Source: an uncultured Gemella sp. | GTDB lineage: Bacteria > Bacillota > Bacilli > Staphylococcales > Gemellaceae | Length of the DNA: 24,458 nucleotides | Direction: 5' to 3' | NCBI GenBank assembly: GCA_927911745.1 | Contig: CAKMQF010000024.1 | Coordinates: 1-24,458 of the forward strand | Shown: positions 1-7,873 of the stretch, in pieces | Layout: every line of letters starts with the position of its first letter | How positions within the stretch are numbered: position 1 is the first letter of the stretch | Notes under the pieces: model-generated | Database searches by the model: none | Seen by the model: the letters and a program-made list of their open reading frames with translations, nothing else | Told to the model about the DNA's origin: nothing | Program-made: the position numbers and the translations under genes

Positions 1-53
1 TATAAATTTTCCCATATATTATCTTCACTTACTTTATATATATAATTTTTCAT
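1..53 (-). CDS. possible 5' end of an unidentified gene running off the left edge
   Basis: Read on the minus strand, an ATG at 53-51 opens a frame (MKNYIYKVSEDNIWENL) that stays open to the window edge. No Shine-Dalgarno sequence precedes it, and 17 codons are too few to assign a family. It would be divergent from the PadR gene, which is common for such regulators. It may simply be chance. Confidence 0.22.
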   Translation of the reverse strand, partial: MKNYIYKVSEDNIWENL

Positions 54-192
54 AGGTAAATTTATAATACTCACATACTGCTATTTTGCTTTAACAAGAT
101 ACTCAGTTTTATGGTAGTATTAGTATAACAAGATAGCGGAAATTTTTAACTTTTAGACTAATAACTAACAACTCAAGAAAGGAGGTTTCAAA

Positions 193-519
193 ATGGAAAT
201 TAACACTTCCCAAATACTAAAAGGTACATTAGAAGCCTGTATTTTACAGCTAATAAAAAATAAAGAAATGTACGGCTACGAAATAACTGAGCAACTTTCC
301 AATTATGGGCTCGATATGGTTGCCCAAGGAACTATCTACCCTCTCCTTTTAAAATTAGAAAAAGAACATATGGTCACTAGTTACTTAAAGGAGAGTTCCT
401 CTGGACCTCCTAGAAAATATTATTCAATTACCAAAAATGGTGAAGAGTATATAAACTCATTTAAAAATGTATGGGGAAATATAAGTACTACAATAACAAA
501 AATTTTAGAAAACGAATAA
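193..519 (+). CDS. PadR-family transcriptional regulator
   Basis: This 108-residue protein has the typical length and pattern of a PadR-s1 repressor. The N-terminus (LKGTLEACILQLI, then MYGYEITEQL) forms the first helices of the winged helix. GTIYPLLLKLEKEHMV is the recognition helix region, and GPPRKYYSITKNG is the beta wing. A short C-terminal helix would mediate dimerisation. The start is set by a strong AAGGAGG about 9 bases upstream. The gene sits 20 bp before a membrane protein gene with its own GAGGAGG, the usual PadR plus membrane partner arrangement. Family regulators of this type commonly repress their own operon; the ligand is unknown. An imperfect inverted pair (GATACT/AGTATT, 99-118) lies upstream but I cannot show that it is an operator. 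Confidence 0.9.
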   Translation: MEINTSQILKGTLEACILQLIKNKEMYGYEITEQLSNYGLDMVAQGTIYPLLLKLEKEHMVTSYLKESSSGPPRKYYSITKNGEEYINSFKNVWGNISTTITKILENE

Positions 520-539
520 AGTCTAGAGGAGGAATTATT

Positions 540-1213
540 ATGAACATCTCTGATTTAATGAAACAAAATAACAAACTTAGATCACAACTTAATAAAGATA
601 ATAAAAAATATTATGAAGAACTTTTAGTTGCTTGTCGGATGAAAATACTACAAAAAGAAATCAGAACTAGAAATTCAATTGCTAGAAATATTACAAGATT
701 TGATTCTATATCAAAAACAAGGAAAAAACTTTACCGATGTTTTTGGAAATGATATAAACAAATTATCTTCATCAATAATTGCAGAACTACCAAAGGAAAA
801 CAAAATAAAAAATATTAAGATTTTCTCTAGTTTATCTTTTAATATTTATTATTAGTTCTCTAGTACCTTCTGTATTCACTAGAACTATCGAGCCAATTAA
901 TATAATGTTCTTTATATCATTATCTTTAGGATCAGCAGTTTGCTCATATCTATTAATTTGTAAAAAAACAGAGAAAAATAAATGGTTTATACATATTTCT
1001 TCGTTAATTATATTGTGGATTTCTTTTTCTTTGATCCCTATTCTAATTGAATTAAAGATGATTCCAGAACACTTTTCTCATAAAGTATCAGTATCTACTA
1101 ACTTCTTATACTTCTTTGGAATTTTTAGTGCACTTTCGTGCATATACATTTTTTTAACCTCAAAAAATACTATTCTAAAAAGATATAATAAAGCTACCCG
1201 ACTAAAGATTTAG
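540..1213 (+). CDS. DUF1129-like membrane protein, frame broken twice
   Basis: Three frames join into one protein. The first starts at 540 after GAGGAGG and gives MNISDLMKQNNKLRSQL. The second supplies LLEILQDLILYQKQGKNF and a VFGND motif. The third supplies hydrophobic segments (about 840-1190). The shifts lie near 637-655 (an A run one base short restores the frame) and near 820-830. The soluble helical N-terminus followed by membrane segments resembles DUF1129-type proteins that accompany PadR regulators. Its function is unknown; a membrane-stress or export role is only inferred. The frame breaks are probably sequencing errors, since conserved residues continue across them, but a real pseudogene cannot be excluded. 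Confidence 0.6.
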
Positions 1214-1226
1214 TCGGGTGTTCCTT
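1196..1226 (+). terminator. hairpin overlapping the stop codon, probable terminator
   Basis: ACCCGACTAA pairs with TTAGTCGGGT around a four-base loop. The stop codon (1211-1213) is inside the stem, and the following sequence is only moderately T-rich. Confidence 0.65.
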
Positions 1227-1280
1227 TACTAAAGTTCACCTAAGAGAAATAATTTTAATTATAAAATAACATTTTTTCTA

Positions 1281-1309
1281 TTGAATAATTTTTTTAAACC
1301 TGTTATAAT
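1281..1309 (+). promoter_or_regulatory. sigma-A type promoter of the cation efflux gene
   Basis: TTGAAT (1281-1286) and TATAAT (1304-1309) are separated by 17 bases, 27 bases before the start codon. Confidence 0.75.
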
Positions 1310-1336
1310 GGTAAAACATTATTTTAGGAGGAAGCC

Positions 1337-2228
1337 ATGAATAATTCGATTTTCGATAAATTAAAACGTGCTGAACAAGGTGCCAAACTTAGTATTCTGT
1401 CATATTTATTACTGACCATTTTAAAACTTTGCGCTGGTCTATTTTTTTAAATCTTCAGCCTTAGTTGCCGATGGTATTAACAATGCTACCGATGTAATTT
1501 CATCAGTATGCGTACTTATCGGTTTGAAAATTTCTAGAAAACCAGCTGATGAAGATCATCTATACGGTCACTTCAGAGCTGAATTAATTTCAACATTAAT
1601 AGCCTCATTTATTATGCTATACGCTGGAATTGAAGTAGTAATGTACGCAGTAAAAAAAATTATCTCAGGAACGATTGAACAACCTAGCATACTATCAGCA
1701 GTTGTAGCATTTATAGCTAGTATAATTATGCTTAGTGTATATTTCTATAATATTCGCCTTGCTAAAAAAATTGGTAGTAAGTCACTTAAAGCTGCCGCCC
1801 TTGATAATCTCAGTGATGCACTTGTTTCTATAGGAACATTAATAGGAATTATTGCCACTTATATTGGTATTCCAATAGCTGACTCAGTAGTTGCAATTAT
1901 AGTCGGATTACTTATTATTTACACATCCGTTAGCATCTTCAAAGAATCCACACATGTTCTTACCGATGGTGTTGAAACTGAAGTGATAGACAAGGTTAAT
2001 GATATTGTAAATGACATCAACGGCGTAACATCTATAGTCGATACGAAAGGTAGAACTCATGGCTTATTATACTTTATCGACATTACTGTTACAGTTGATC
2101 CTTCTCTAAATGTTAAACAAAGTCACGATATTACTGTTAATATTGAAAAAGCACTCTCTAAAGAATTCTATTATTGTGAAACTTTAGTGCACTTAGAACC
2201 GCATGGTATTCCATGTCATACATATTAA
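1337..2228 (+). CDS. cation diffusion facilitator, probable Mn(II) exporter, one frameshift
   Basis: The ATG at 1337 follows TTAGGAGG. The first 37 codons run into a stop in a T7 tract (1442-1448); removing one T joins them to the rest and restores SALVADGINNATDVISS. The protein has hydrophobic segments typical of the CDF family, the PADEDHLYGHFRAE loop motif, and a soluble C-terminal domain ending in HLEPHG. Aligned by eye to FieF/YiiP, the membrane site residues are Asn and Asp in helix 2 (NNATD) and Asp and Asp in helix 5 (DNLSD). An N-D-D-D set is what I recall for MntE manganese exporters, whereas zinc and iron members carry His at one position. Manganese export at the cytoplasmic membrane is therefore the likely role. 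The gene has its own promoter. Confidence 0.85.
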
Positions 2229-2306
2229 ATTTATTTTGATGAAATTATACTCACTATAACGCCTGTTATTTCAAGTATATTTTCATCTTTTTTATTGTCC
2301 GTACGT

Positions 2307-2335
2307 TTGACAAAAACTAATACTAAAAGTATAAT
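2307..2335 (+). promoter_or_regulatory. consensus promoter of the mevalonate operon
   Basis: A perfect TTGACA (2307-2312) and a perfect TATAAT (2330-2335) are 17 bases apart. This predicts a 5' leader of about 88 nt before mvaK1, which is AT-rich and contains no riboswitch that I recognise. Confidence 0.88.
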
Positions 2336-2429
2336 TATTGTACATATAAAAGTTATTTTTAGTCTTAATTATTTTTTAATTAAATAGCTTAAAATAATAC
2401 TTAAATAAAAAATTGGAGTTTTTAAATTT

Positions 2430-3236
2430 ATGACACACGCAAAAGCAATATTCTTCGGTGAACATGCCGTCGTTTATGGATATAAAGGAATAACTATTCC
2501 CCTTCCACAGATGAACGTCGAAGTTACATTAGAAGATACAGAGACAATTCAACAACGTGATGAAATTTTAAGTTTTATCGCTGATACATGTGAAATTGAT
2601 AAAAAAACAAAAATTAATATAACTAGCACTATTCCAGTTGGGCGTGGGCTAGGATCTTCTGCTGCTCTTAGTATCGCTATTGCACGTGCTAAAAAACTCC
2701 CAAATGTAAGAGAAATTGCAAATAAATGCGAAAAATTTATTCACGGCAATCCAAGTGGTATAGATGTTAATCAAGTACTTAGTGATACTCCCCTTTTATT
2801 TTCTAAAAAAGAAGGAGCTAGTGAATTAGATTTTGACTTAAATAGTTATTTACTAATTATCGATACAGGTGTTATTGGAATTACTAAAGAAACTCTAAAA
2901 CATATAGCGGATAATTATGATAAGTATGAAAAATATATTGCTGAATTAGGAGAAATCACTGATTTAGTAATCGAACCATTAAAAAATAAAGAAATCGATC
3001 TTGTCGGACAATATATGTACGAAGCTCACGACTTATTACAAAAGCTTGGAGTAAGTCACGCTAGCAACGATGAGGTTGTGGAAATTTGTAAAAATAATAA
3101 TGCAGTCGGTGCTAAACTAACTGGTGGTGGCGCTGGTGGATGTTGCATTAGTCTTAGTAAAACAAAAGAAAATGCATTAGAAATTCAAAATGCATTAAAA
3201 GAGAAAGGATATTCATCATGGATAGTTACAGTTTAG
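2430..3236 (+). CDS. mvaK1: mevalonate kinase
   Basis: A GHMP kinase that phosphorylates mevalonate to 5-phosphomevalonate with ATP in the cytoplasm. The N-terminal KAIFFGEHAVVYG motif is the mevalonate kinase signature, PVGRGLGSSAALS (about residues 68-80) is the ATP-binding glycine loop, HGNPSGID carries the catalytic Asp region, and KLTGGGAGGC near the C-terminus is GHMP motif 3. At 268 residues it is slightly shorter than the usual 290-310, the loss being between the ATP loop and HGNPSGID. It is first in an operon ordered mvaK1-mvaD-mvaK2-fni, the classical streptococcal/staphylococcal order. Its end overlaps the mvaD start by 19 bp, so translation is probably coupled. Confidence 0.95.
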   Translation: MTHAKAIFFGEHAVVYGYKGITIPLPQMNVEVTLEDTETIQQRDEILSFIADTCEIDKKTKINITSTIPVGRGLGSSAALSIAIARAKKLPNVREIANKCEKFIHGNPSGIDVNQVLSDTPLLFSKKEGASELDFDLNSYLLIIDTGVIGITKETLKHIADNYDKYEKYIAELGEITDLVIEPLKNKEIDLVGQYMYEAHDLLQKLGVSHASNDEVVEICKNNNAVGAKLTGGGAGGCCISLSKTKENALEIQNALKEKGYSSWIVTV

Positions 3237-4129
3237 GTTATGCTAATATTGCCCTAGTAAAGTACTGGGGGAAAAAATCTAAAGATCCTGTCTTACCTTA
3301 TAATCCTAATATTTCTTTAAGATTAGACAATCTTTTATCAAAAACAAAAATCGAGAAAAATGATAATAATATTGATGAATTTTATATCAATGACGAAAAA
3401 CAAAGTCAAGAAGAAGTAGATAAAATGATTAAGTTCATCTCTAAATTCACACCAACAAATCGTGAAGCTATAACTATTAGAAGTTATAATACCGTACCTA
3501 CTGCCGCAGGGCTTTCTTCAAGTTCTAGCGGTACTATGGCTTTAGTTCTTGCTTGTAATGAATATTTTAAATTAAACAAAACTACTAAAGAATTAGTTGA
3601 AATAGCTAAAGAAGGATCTGGTTCTTCGTGTCGAAGTTTCTATAAACTTGCTGCATGGCTTGAAGATGGAAGTGTTGAAGAATTAGAATGTTCTTTAGAT
3701 TTTGGAATGATGGTTCTAGTAGTTAACGAGGATAGAAAGAAAATTTCTAGTCGTGTTGCTATGGAACGTTGCGTTCAAACATCAACAACTTTTGATGCTT
3801 GGGTTGAAAAAGCTAAAGGTGACTTTGTATTAATGAAAGAAGCTTTAAAAGATGCTGATTTCGAAAAAATTGGGAAAATTACAGAAAGTAATGCTTTAGC
3901 TATGCATGGTACTACTTCTACATCTACTCCTAGCTTCTCATTCTTAACAGAAGAGAGTCATATGGCGATGGATATTGTAAAAGAACTACGTTCTAAAGGT
4001 TATAAATGTTACTTCACAATGGATGCTGGTCCGAATGTGAAAGTACTTTACTTAAGGGAAGACCAAGACAAATTATATGAGGAAATTTCAAAATTATGGA
4101 AGAAAAAAATCATTTTGTGCATGGAGTAG
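3218..4129 (+). CDS. mvaD: diphosphomevalonate decarboxylase
   Basis: Converts 5-diphosphomevalonate to isopentenyl diphosphate with ATP, releasing CO2 and phosphate. The N-terminal NIALVKYWGK motif, LPYNPNISLRLDN, PTAAGLSSSSSGTMAL (ATP loop) and GSGSSCRSFY are all diagnostic of the family. DAGPNVKVLYL lies near the C-terminus, at the usual place for substrate binding. AAAGGATATTC precedes the ATG inside the end of mvaK1. The last ten codons overlap the start of mvaK2 by 34 bp and end in an atypical basic and hydrophobic tail, so an uncorrected indel at the very end is possible but not needed. Confidence 0.95.
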   Translation: MDSYSLGYANIALVKYWGKKSKDPVLPYNPNISLRLDNLLSKTKIEKNDNNIDEFYINDEKQSQEEVDKMIKFISKFTPTNREAITIRSYNTVPTAAGLSSSSSGTMALVLACNEYFKLNKTTKELVEIAKEGSGSSCRSFYKLAAWLEDGSVEELECSLDFGMMVLVVNEDRKKISSRVAMERCVQTSTTFDAWVEKAKGDFVLMKEALKDADFEKIGKITESNALAMHGTTSTSTPSFSFLTEESHMAMDIVKELRSKGYKCYFTMDAGPNVKVLYLREDQDKLYEEISKLWKKKIILCME

Positions 4130-5085
4130 CCTATGGTAAACTCTATCTCGCTGGAGAATATGCGATTTTAGAGGATTACGCTTCTGCACTAATAACAAGT
4201 GTTCCTAAAAAAATTACAGTATTTGTAGAAAAAAGTGATAAAACTACTATCTTCGATACTATCAATAAAACTTCTGTTGGCCTTCATGAAGAGAATAGTA
4301 ACTTCACTCTTGTTCAACAATTTATTCTATTTTTAACAGAATATACAAATTGTAATAAAACATTTTCTCTTACTATTTACAATGAACTTCACAATGACGA
4401 TAAAAAATATGGTTTAGGTTCTTCTGGAGCCGTACTTGTAGCTATAGCGCGTGCTATATTATCATTTGAAAATGTATCTTACAACGATTTAACTATTTTC
4501 AAGCTAGTTGCCCTATTCAATATCAAACACAATCTAAGTGGATCTATGGGAGACGTTGCTGCAAGCATTAATGATGGTATCACATATTACGAGAAATTCA
4601 ATGCTGAGTTCGTTAATAATATGGTACGTCAAGACAAGTCAGTTAAAGAAATAATAAACACAGATTGGGATGGTCTTCGTATTGAGAAAGTTGATCCAAA
4701 AGCTGATTTAAGCATACTAGCACGTTGGACAGGTGAAGCTGTAGATACGAAAGAACACGTAAAACTTTGGAAAGAACATAAAGATAATTACCAAGAAGAA
4801 TTTAGAGTTTTTGTTGAAACTTCTAATAAACTAGTGAAAACTTTAAAAGAGAATTTAGAAGAAACAGATGCTACATCTACTTTAAGTACTATACGAAAAC
4901 TTAGAGAAAATCTACTTTATTTAGAAAGTTTCTCAAAAATACCTATGGAAACAAAAGCAATGAAAAACTATATTGAAAGTCATTCGGCTGGTAAACAAAG
5001 TGGTTCAGGTAGTGGTGACATTGTATTAGGATTCGAGAAAAATAACGATAAGTATCAGCTACAACTGAACTTAGAAAAATTATAA
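4096..5085 (+). CDS. mvaK2: phosphomevalonate kinase
   Basis: A GHMP kinase that phosphorylates 5-phosphomevalonate. It begins with AYGKLYLAGEYAIL, the signature of the Gram-positive phosphomevalonate kinase group. The ATP loop is KYGLGSSGAVLVAIARA (about residues 110-126), followed by HNLSGSMGDVAAS. The C-terminal glycine motif reads GKQSGSGSGDIV, a variant of the more usual SGAGGGD form. At 329 residues it is of normal length. The start was chosen by the GAGGAAATTTC sequence upstream and the conserved N-terminus; it overlaps mvaD. A gap of about 20 bp with AAGAAAGGA leads into fni. Confidence 0.94.
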   Translation: MEEKNHFVHGVAYGKLYLAGEYAILEDYASALITSVPKKITVFVEKSDKTTIFDTINKTSVGLHEENSNFTLVQQFILFLTEYTNCNKTFSLTIYNELHNDDKKYGLGSSGAVLVAIARAILSFENVSYNDLTIFKLVALFNIKHNLSGSMGDVAASINDGITYYEKFNAEFVNNMVRQDKSVKEIINTDWDGLRIEKVDPKADLSILARWTGEAVDTKEHVKLWKEHKDNYQEEFRVFVETSNKLVKTLKENLEETDATSTLSTIRKLRENLLYLESFSKIPMETKAMKNYIESHSAGKQSGSGSGDIVLGFEKNNDKYQLQLNLEKL

Positions 5086-5106
5086 TATATTAAGAAAGGA
5101 TTAATT

Positions 5107-6057
5107 ATGAGAAAAAAAGATCATATTAGACTAGCGCTTGCTGATAAAACAAAAGTAACTAGCTTAGACTCATACGCAATTGATTACAACAGTATCCCCC
5201 TTTTCGGATTAGACGATGTTGATACTTCTACATCAGTTTGTGGTGACCGTTGGGAATTTCCATTCTTCATAAATGCCATTACTGCTGGCGGGGAAGATTG
5301 TAATAAGATTAATCAAGACTTTATGGAAGTTAGTGAAAAATGTGGAATTAAATTTTTCCCAGGATCATATTCTCCTGCTCTTAAGAGTAAAGAGGACGAA
5401 GAAGCTTATCCAAAAGGATATTCGGTGAACTTAGGCTTAGATAAAGATCCAAAACTTGTTTTAGAAGCAATTAAAAAATCACAAGCAAAATATATTCAAC
5501 TTCATACTAATCCTCTTCAAGAAATCGTTATGCCAGAAGGAGATCATAATTTCGAGAGTTGGTATGCTAACCTAAAAGAAGTCAGCTCTAAATCTCCTAT
5601 TCCTGTAATCTTAAAGGAAACAGGCTTTGGTATGAACGAAGCTACTATTAAACTAGCCATCGACTTAAATATCCCCGCTGTAGACATCAGTGGAATGGGT
5701 GGAACAAACTTTGCAAGAATCGAAAATGGACGAAGAACTGATAAATCAACTTACCTAGAAGCAATTGGTTATACTACAGCAGAAAGCCTAGAAATAGCCT
5801 ACTCTTATAAAGATAAAATTGACATTATCGCAAGTGGAGGTATTCGAAATCCACTTGATGTTGTTAAATGTCTAGCTTTAGGTGCTAAGGCGGTTGGTGT
5901 TTCTAAAATATTTTTAGAAATTCTTTTAAGCGAAGGAAAAGATGCTTTAATTCAAGAAATTGAAAAATGGAAAAAAGAAGTTAAGTTCTTGATGATACTT
6001 ATGAATGCTAGAAATATAGCTGAATTAGATAAGAAAATAAGAAAAATAGAATTTTAA
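5107..6057 (+). CDS. fni: type 2 isopentenyl-diphosphate isomerase (FMN-dependent)
   Basis: Interconverts isopentenyl and dimethylallyl diphosphate using reduced FMN, closing the lower mevalonate pathway. The N-terminal RKKDHIRLAL is the family signature. Other motifs in order are FFINAITAGGE, VNLGL, QLHTNPLQEIVMPEG (metal/substrate region), VILKETGFGM, DISGMGGTNFARIEN and IASGGIRNPLDVVKCLALGA (the FMN phosphate site). It is 316 residues, near the short end for the family (about 330-350). It is the last gene of the operon and is followed at once by a strong hairpin terminator. Confidence 0.95.
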   Translation: MRKKDHIRLALADKTKVTSLDSYAIDYNSIPLFGLDDVDTSTSVCGDRWEFPFFINAITAGGEDCNKINQDFMEVSEKCGIKFFPGSYSPALKSKEDEEAYPKGYSVNLGLDKDPKLVLEAIKKSQAKYIQLHTNPLQEIVMPEGDHNFESWYANLKEVSSKSPIPVILKETGFGMNEATIKLAIDLNIPAVDISGMGGTNFARIENGRRTDKSTYLEAIGYTTAESLEIAYSYKDKIDIIASGGIRNPLDVVKCLALGAKAVGVSKIFLEILLSEGKDALIQEIEKWKKEVKFLMILMNARNIAELDKKIRKIEF

Positions 6058-6095
6058 AAAGAAGATTCCGTCCTTATTGGATGGAATCTTCTTTT
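6056..6095 (+). terminator. rho-independent terminator of the mevalonate operon
   Basis: GAAGATTCCGTCC (6061-6073) pairs with GGATGGAATCTTC (6079-6091) with one G-U pair, followed by TTTT. A run of A on the left flank suggests it also works for the convergent minus-strand gene. Confidence 0.88.
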
Positions 6096-6098
6096 AAT

Positions 6099-6308
6099 TT
6101 ATACTGGAAGTAACCTCAAAAATCGTGATTTTGGATCAGCCACTACGATTTTTGAGTCACTCCCTCTTCTAATGCTGATAGTCTTTTTTATTGCTTTATT
6201 TAAATCATCTTCTAAACCATTAATTTTAGATTTATTCTTTTGATTTTCCGCAATTAAATACCAACATGAGATTAATAACATAACATTTAAACAAATTATT
6301 GCAAACAT
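6099..6308 (-). CDS. small single-pass membrane protein of unknown function
   Basis: A 69-residue protein with a well placed TTAGGAG ribosome-binding site. Residues 1-20 (MFAIICLNVMLLISCWYLIA) form one membrane segment. A charged helix follows (LEDDLNKAIKKT). The last 20 or so residues are encoded by a palindromic repeat (6108-6170), so the natural C-terminus may have been replaced or extended by repeat insertion. I recognise no family. It is transcribed towards fni and probably shares the fni terminator. It could be a phage- or toxin-like peptide, but nothing specific supports that. Confidence 0.55.
   Translation of the reverse strand: MFAIICLNVMLLISCWYLIAENQKNKSKINGLEDDLNKAIKKTISIRRGSDSKIVVADPKSRFLRLLPV
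6108..6170. repeat. palindromic repeat element, copy A
   Basis: CTCAAAAATCGT (6115-6126) and ACGATTTTTGAG (6145-6156) form a perfect 12-bp stem around an 18-base loop, with imperfect outer arms ending in GAGTCACTCCCTCT. The same 14-base end and loop size occur in the hairpin at 19804-19847. This copy lies inside the 3' end of a small open frame. Confidence 0.7.
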
Positions 6309-6396
6309 ACTATTCTCCTAATGTTTATAATTAAAATTAGAATAACACAATTTCTCTTTTTTAACAAGAGATGCTCTATTCATTAATAATAGATAT

Positions 6397-6422
6397 AAAA
6401 AAACCTCATCTTACGATGAGGT
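6397..6422 (-). terminator. terminator downstream of rpsU
   Basis: On the minus strand ACCTCATC-GTAA-GATGAGGT is followed by seven T residues. It lies 75 bp past the rpsU stop and is the clear end of that transcript. Confidence 0.88.
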
Positions 6423-6496
6423 CATTATTTCTAAATAAATCTAAAAGAGGGAAATTTTTAGATTTTATTAATAAATTGCGTGTTAATTACCAATTA

Positions 6497-6671
6497 TTAA
6501 TATTTACGTTTTCTAGCCGCTTCAGATTTTTTCTTACGACGAACGCTTGGTTTTTCATAAAACTCACGTTTACGAACTTCTTGGATAGTTCCGTTTTTAG
6601 AAACAGCACGTTTTGAAACGACGTAGTGCATCTTCTAGTGATTCATTTTTACGAACTACAGTTTTTGACAT
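6497..6671 (-). CDS. rpsU: 30S ribosomal protein bS21, one frameshift
   Basis: Read from 6671 the protein begins [19 protein letters not shown] and, after one base is dropped from the T4 run at 6611-6614, continues [18 protein letters not shown] and ends [12 protein letters not shown]. This is bS21 over its whole normal length of 57 residues. bS21 binds the small ribosomal subunit near the anti-Shine-Dalgarno region of 16S rRNA and aids initiation. The GGAGGGAGGG upstream is a strong ribosome-binding site. It has its own promoter about 120 bp upstream and its own terminator. Because this protein is conserved and functional in relatives, the shift is best read as a sequencing error. Confidence 0.92.
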
Positions 6672-6699
6672 TGGATTTCCCTCCCTCCGATACTACAAA

Positions 6700-6733
6700 A
6701 TCTTAATTTAATACTTAATTAAATGTTTAAGAT
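6700..6733 (-). promoter_or_regulatory. hairpin in the rpsU mRNA leader
   Basis: On the minus strand ATCTTA plus ATTTAAT can pair with ATTAAAT plus TAAGAT around a short loop with an internal bulge. It lies in the 110-nt leader between the rpsU promoter and start codon. Ribosomal protein leaders are often autoregulatory, but no known bS21 leader class was recognised here. Confidence 0.35.
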
Positions 6734-6791
6734 ATAAAATAAATACAAACATTCAATCAATAAGACTGCTCTTTAAGCAATCTACTTACAT

Positions 6792-6820
6792 ATTGTATTA
6801 TATTCTTACGTTCTTGTCAA
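6792..6820 (-). promoter_or_regulatory. rpsU promoter
   Basis: On the minus strand TTGACA (6820-6815) and TACAAT (6797-6792) are 17 bases apart. Confidence 0.78.
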
Positions 6821-6885
6821 CCTTTAATAGCAATTTATTAACATATTTCTACGAAAATAACCTTTTCATTTATACATTAATGATA

Positions 6886-7788
6886 CTATTTTTCTGATAA
6901 CCAATTTTTAAATTCTTCAATAAAATTAGCATAACCTTCTTTATTTTTGTGGCTAGGTACTTGTGCTAAAAATACTTGATTCGGCAATTTAGTTTGTTCT
7001 TTTTTAGTTATTAAAATAATAGCTTTTTGTTGAGAAGCATTTTTGAACATCTCATCAGGTAAAGTAATTACCGCATTTAGATTAATATCTTCTTCTAAGA
7101 ATTTCTTGAAATTGTCTTCAAGCTCAAGAACTTTCTTAGGTACTACTAGTACCCCTACACCATTATCATTTAAGTAATTAGTCGCTTGCTCGATGAATAG
7201 TAAAGCATTTAAACTGTATCCTTCTGCACTGCAAAGTTTATAGTTTAGACTGTTATCCTCATCTGCATAATAGCCAAAAGGTACATCACTAATAATAACA
7301 TCTTGCTTCTTAATATTTAAAGGTTTAAGAGCATCTTGATTAATAATTTCAACATTAGTTTCTAATAAATTGAAAATATTTTGTTGTAACCTAGCGTAGT
7401 TATTATCAACATCAACAGAAGTTAACTCATAGTCTCCTTTTGATAAAGCTGATAAATTAATTAAGAAGTTTCCACTTCCACTAGCAAAATCAGCTACAGA
7501 AATCTTCTCGTTATTGTATAAGCACTCTAAAATATGAGATACATACATAGTTATAACTTCCGGTGTAATGTCATAACTAGGATTATTTAACTCTTTAAGA
7601 GCTTTTAATAGTAAAAACTGATAAGCTTTTTTAATATCCTCTTTAGAGAAATTATCGACAATATCAAAATAATCTTCATCATTCTCCAAAGTTAAGTAAT
7701 TCACTAAAGAGTCAAAATACAACCCTTCACCTTTGTTCTCTTCTACTTGTTTATCTATCTTAAAAAATAATTTTTCTAAATCTGACAT
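6886..7788 (-). CDS. class I SAM-dependent methyltransferase, YtxK/N6-adenine type
   Basis: A 300-residue protein with the architecture of the Bacillus YtxK family: a helical N-terminal part (1-90), then an adenine-N6-methylase fold. TPEVITMYVSHIL precedes the SAM loop VADFASGSGNFLINL (about residues 98-112). The catalytic tetrad position reads DVPFGYY, a divergent form of the NPPY/DPPY motif, so the target may not be ordinary DNA. VLVVPKKVLE and ITLPDEMFKNASQQKAIILI match the C-terminal half of these enzymes. The start follows AGGAGGAACC. The gene is single, with a probable promoter at 7834-7862. Substrate unknown; a restriction partner is absent. Confidence 0.82.
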   Translation of the reverse strand: MSDLEKLFFKIDKQVEENKGEGLYFDSLVNYLTLENDEDYFDIVDNFSKEDIKKAYQFLLLKALKELNNPSYDITPEVITMYVSHILECLYNNEKISVADFASGSGNFLINLSALSKGDYELTSVDVDNNYARLQQNIFNLLETNVEIINQDALKPLNIKKQDVIISDVPFGYYADEDNSLNYKLCSAEGYSLNALLFIEQATNYLNDNGVGVLVVPKKVLELEDNFKKFLEEDINLNAVITLPDEMFKNASQQKAIILITKKEQTKLPNQVFLAQVPSHKNKEGYANFIEEFKNWLSEK

Positions 7789-7833
7789 GGTTCCTCCTAT
7801 ATCAATATCTATTTATAATTCTAACACCTTACT

Positions 7834-7873
7834 ATTATAACCTAATATTACAAAAGAGTGAACATTTTGTAAT
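7834..7873 (-). promoter_or_regulatory. promoter with an inverted repeat around the -35 box
   Basis: On the minus strand TTCACT (7862-7857) and TATAAT (7839-7834) are 17 bases apart. The -35 box lies in the spacer of a perfect inverted repeat, ATTACAAAA (7847-7855) and TTTTGTAAT (7865-7873). This placement suits an operator, or the repeat could be a weak terminator of the upstream glycosyltransferase gene. Confidence 0.5.

Noticed and set aside
6371..6616. Plus-strand open frame over the rpsU region
   Set aside because: It runs antisense across rpsU and its terminator; bS21 on the other strand explains the sequence.
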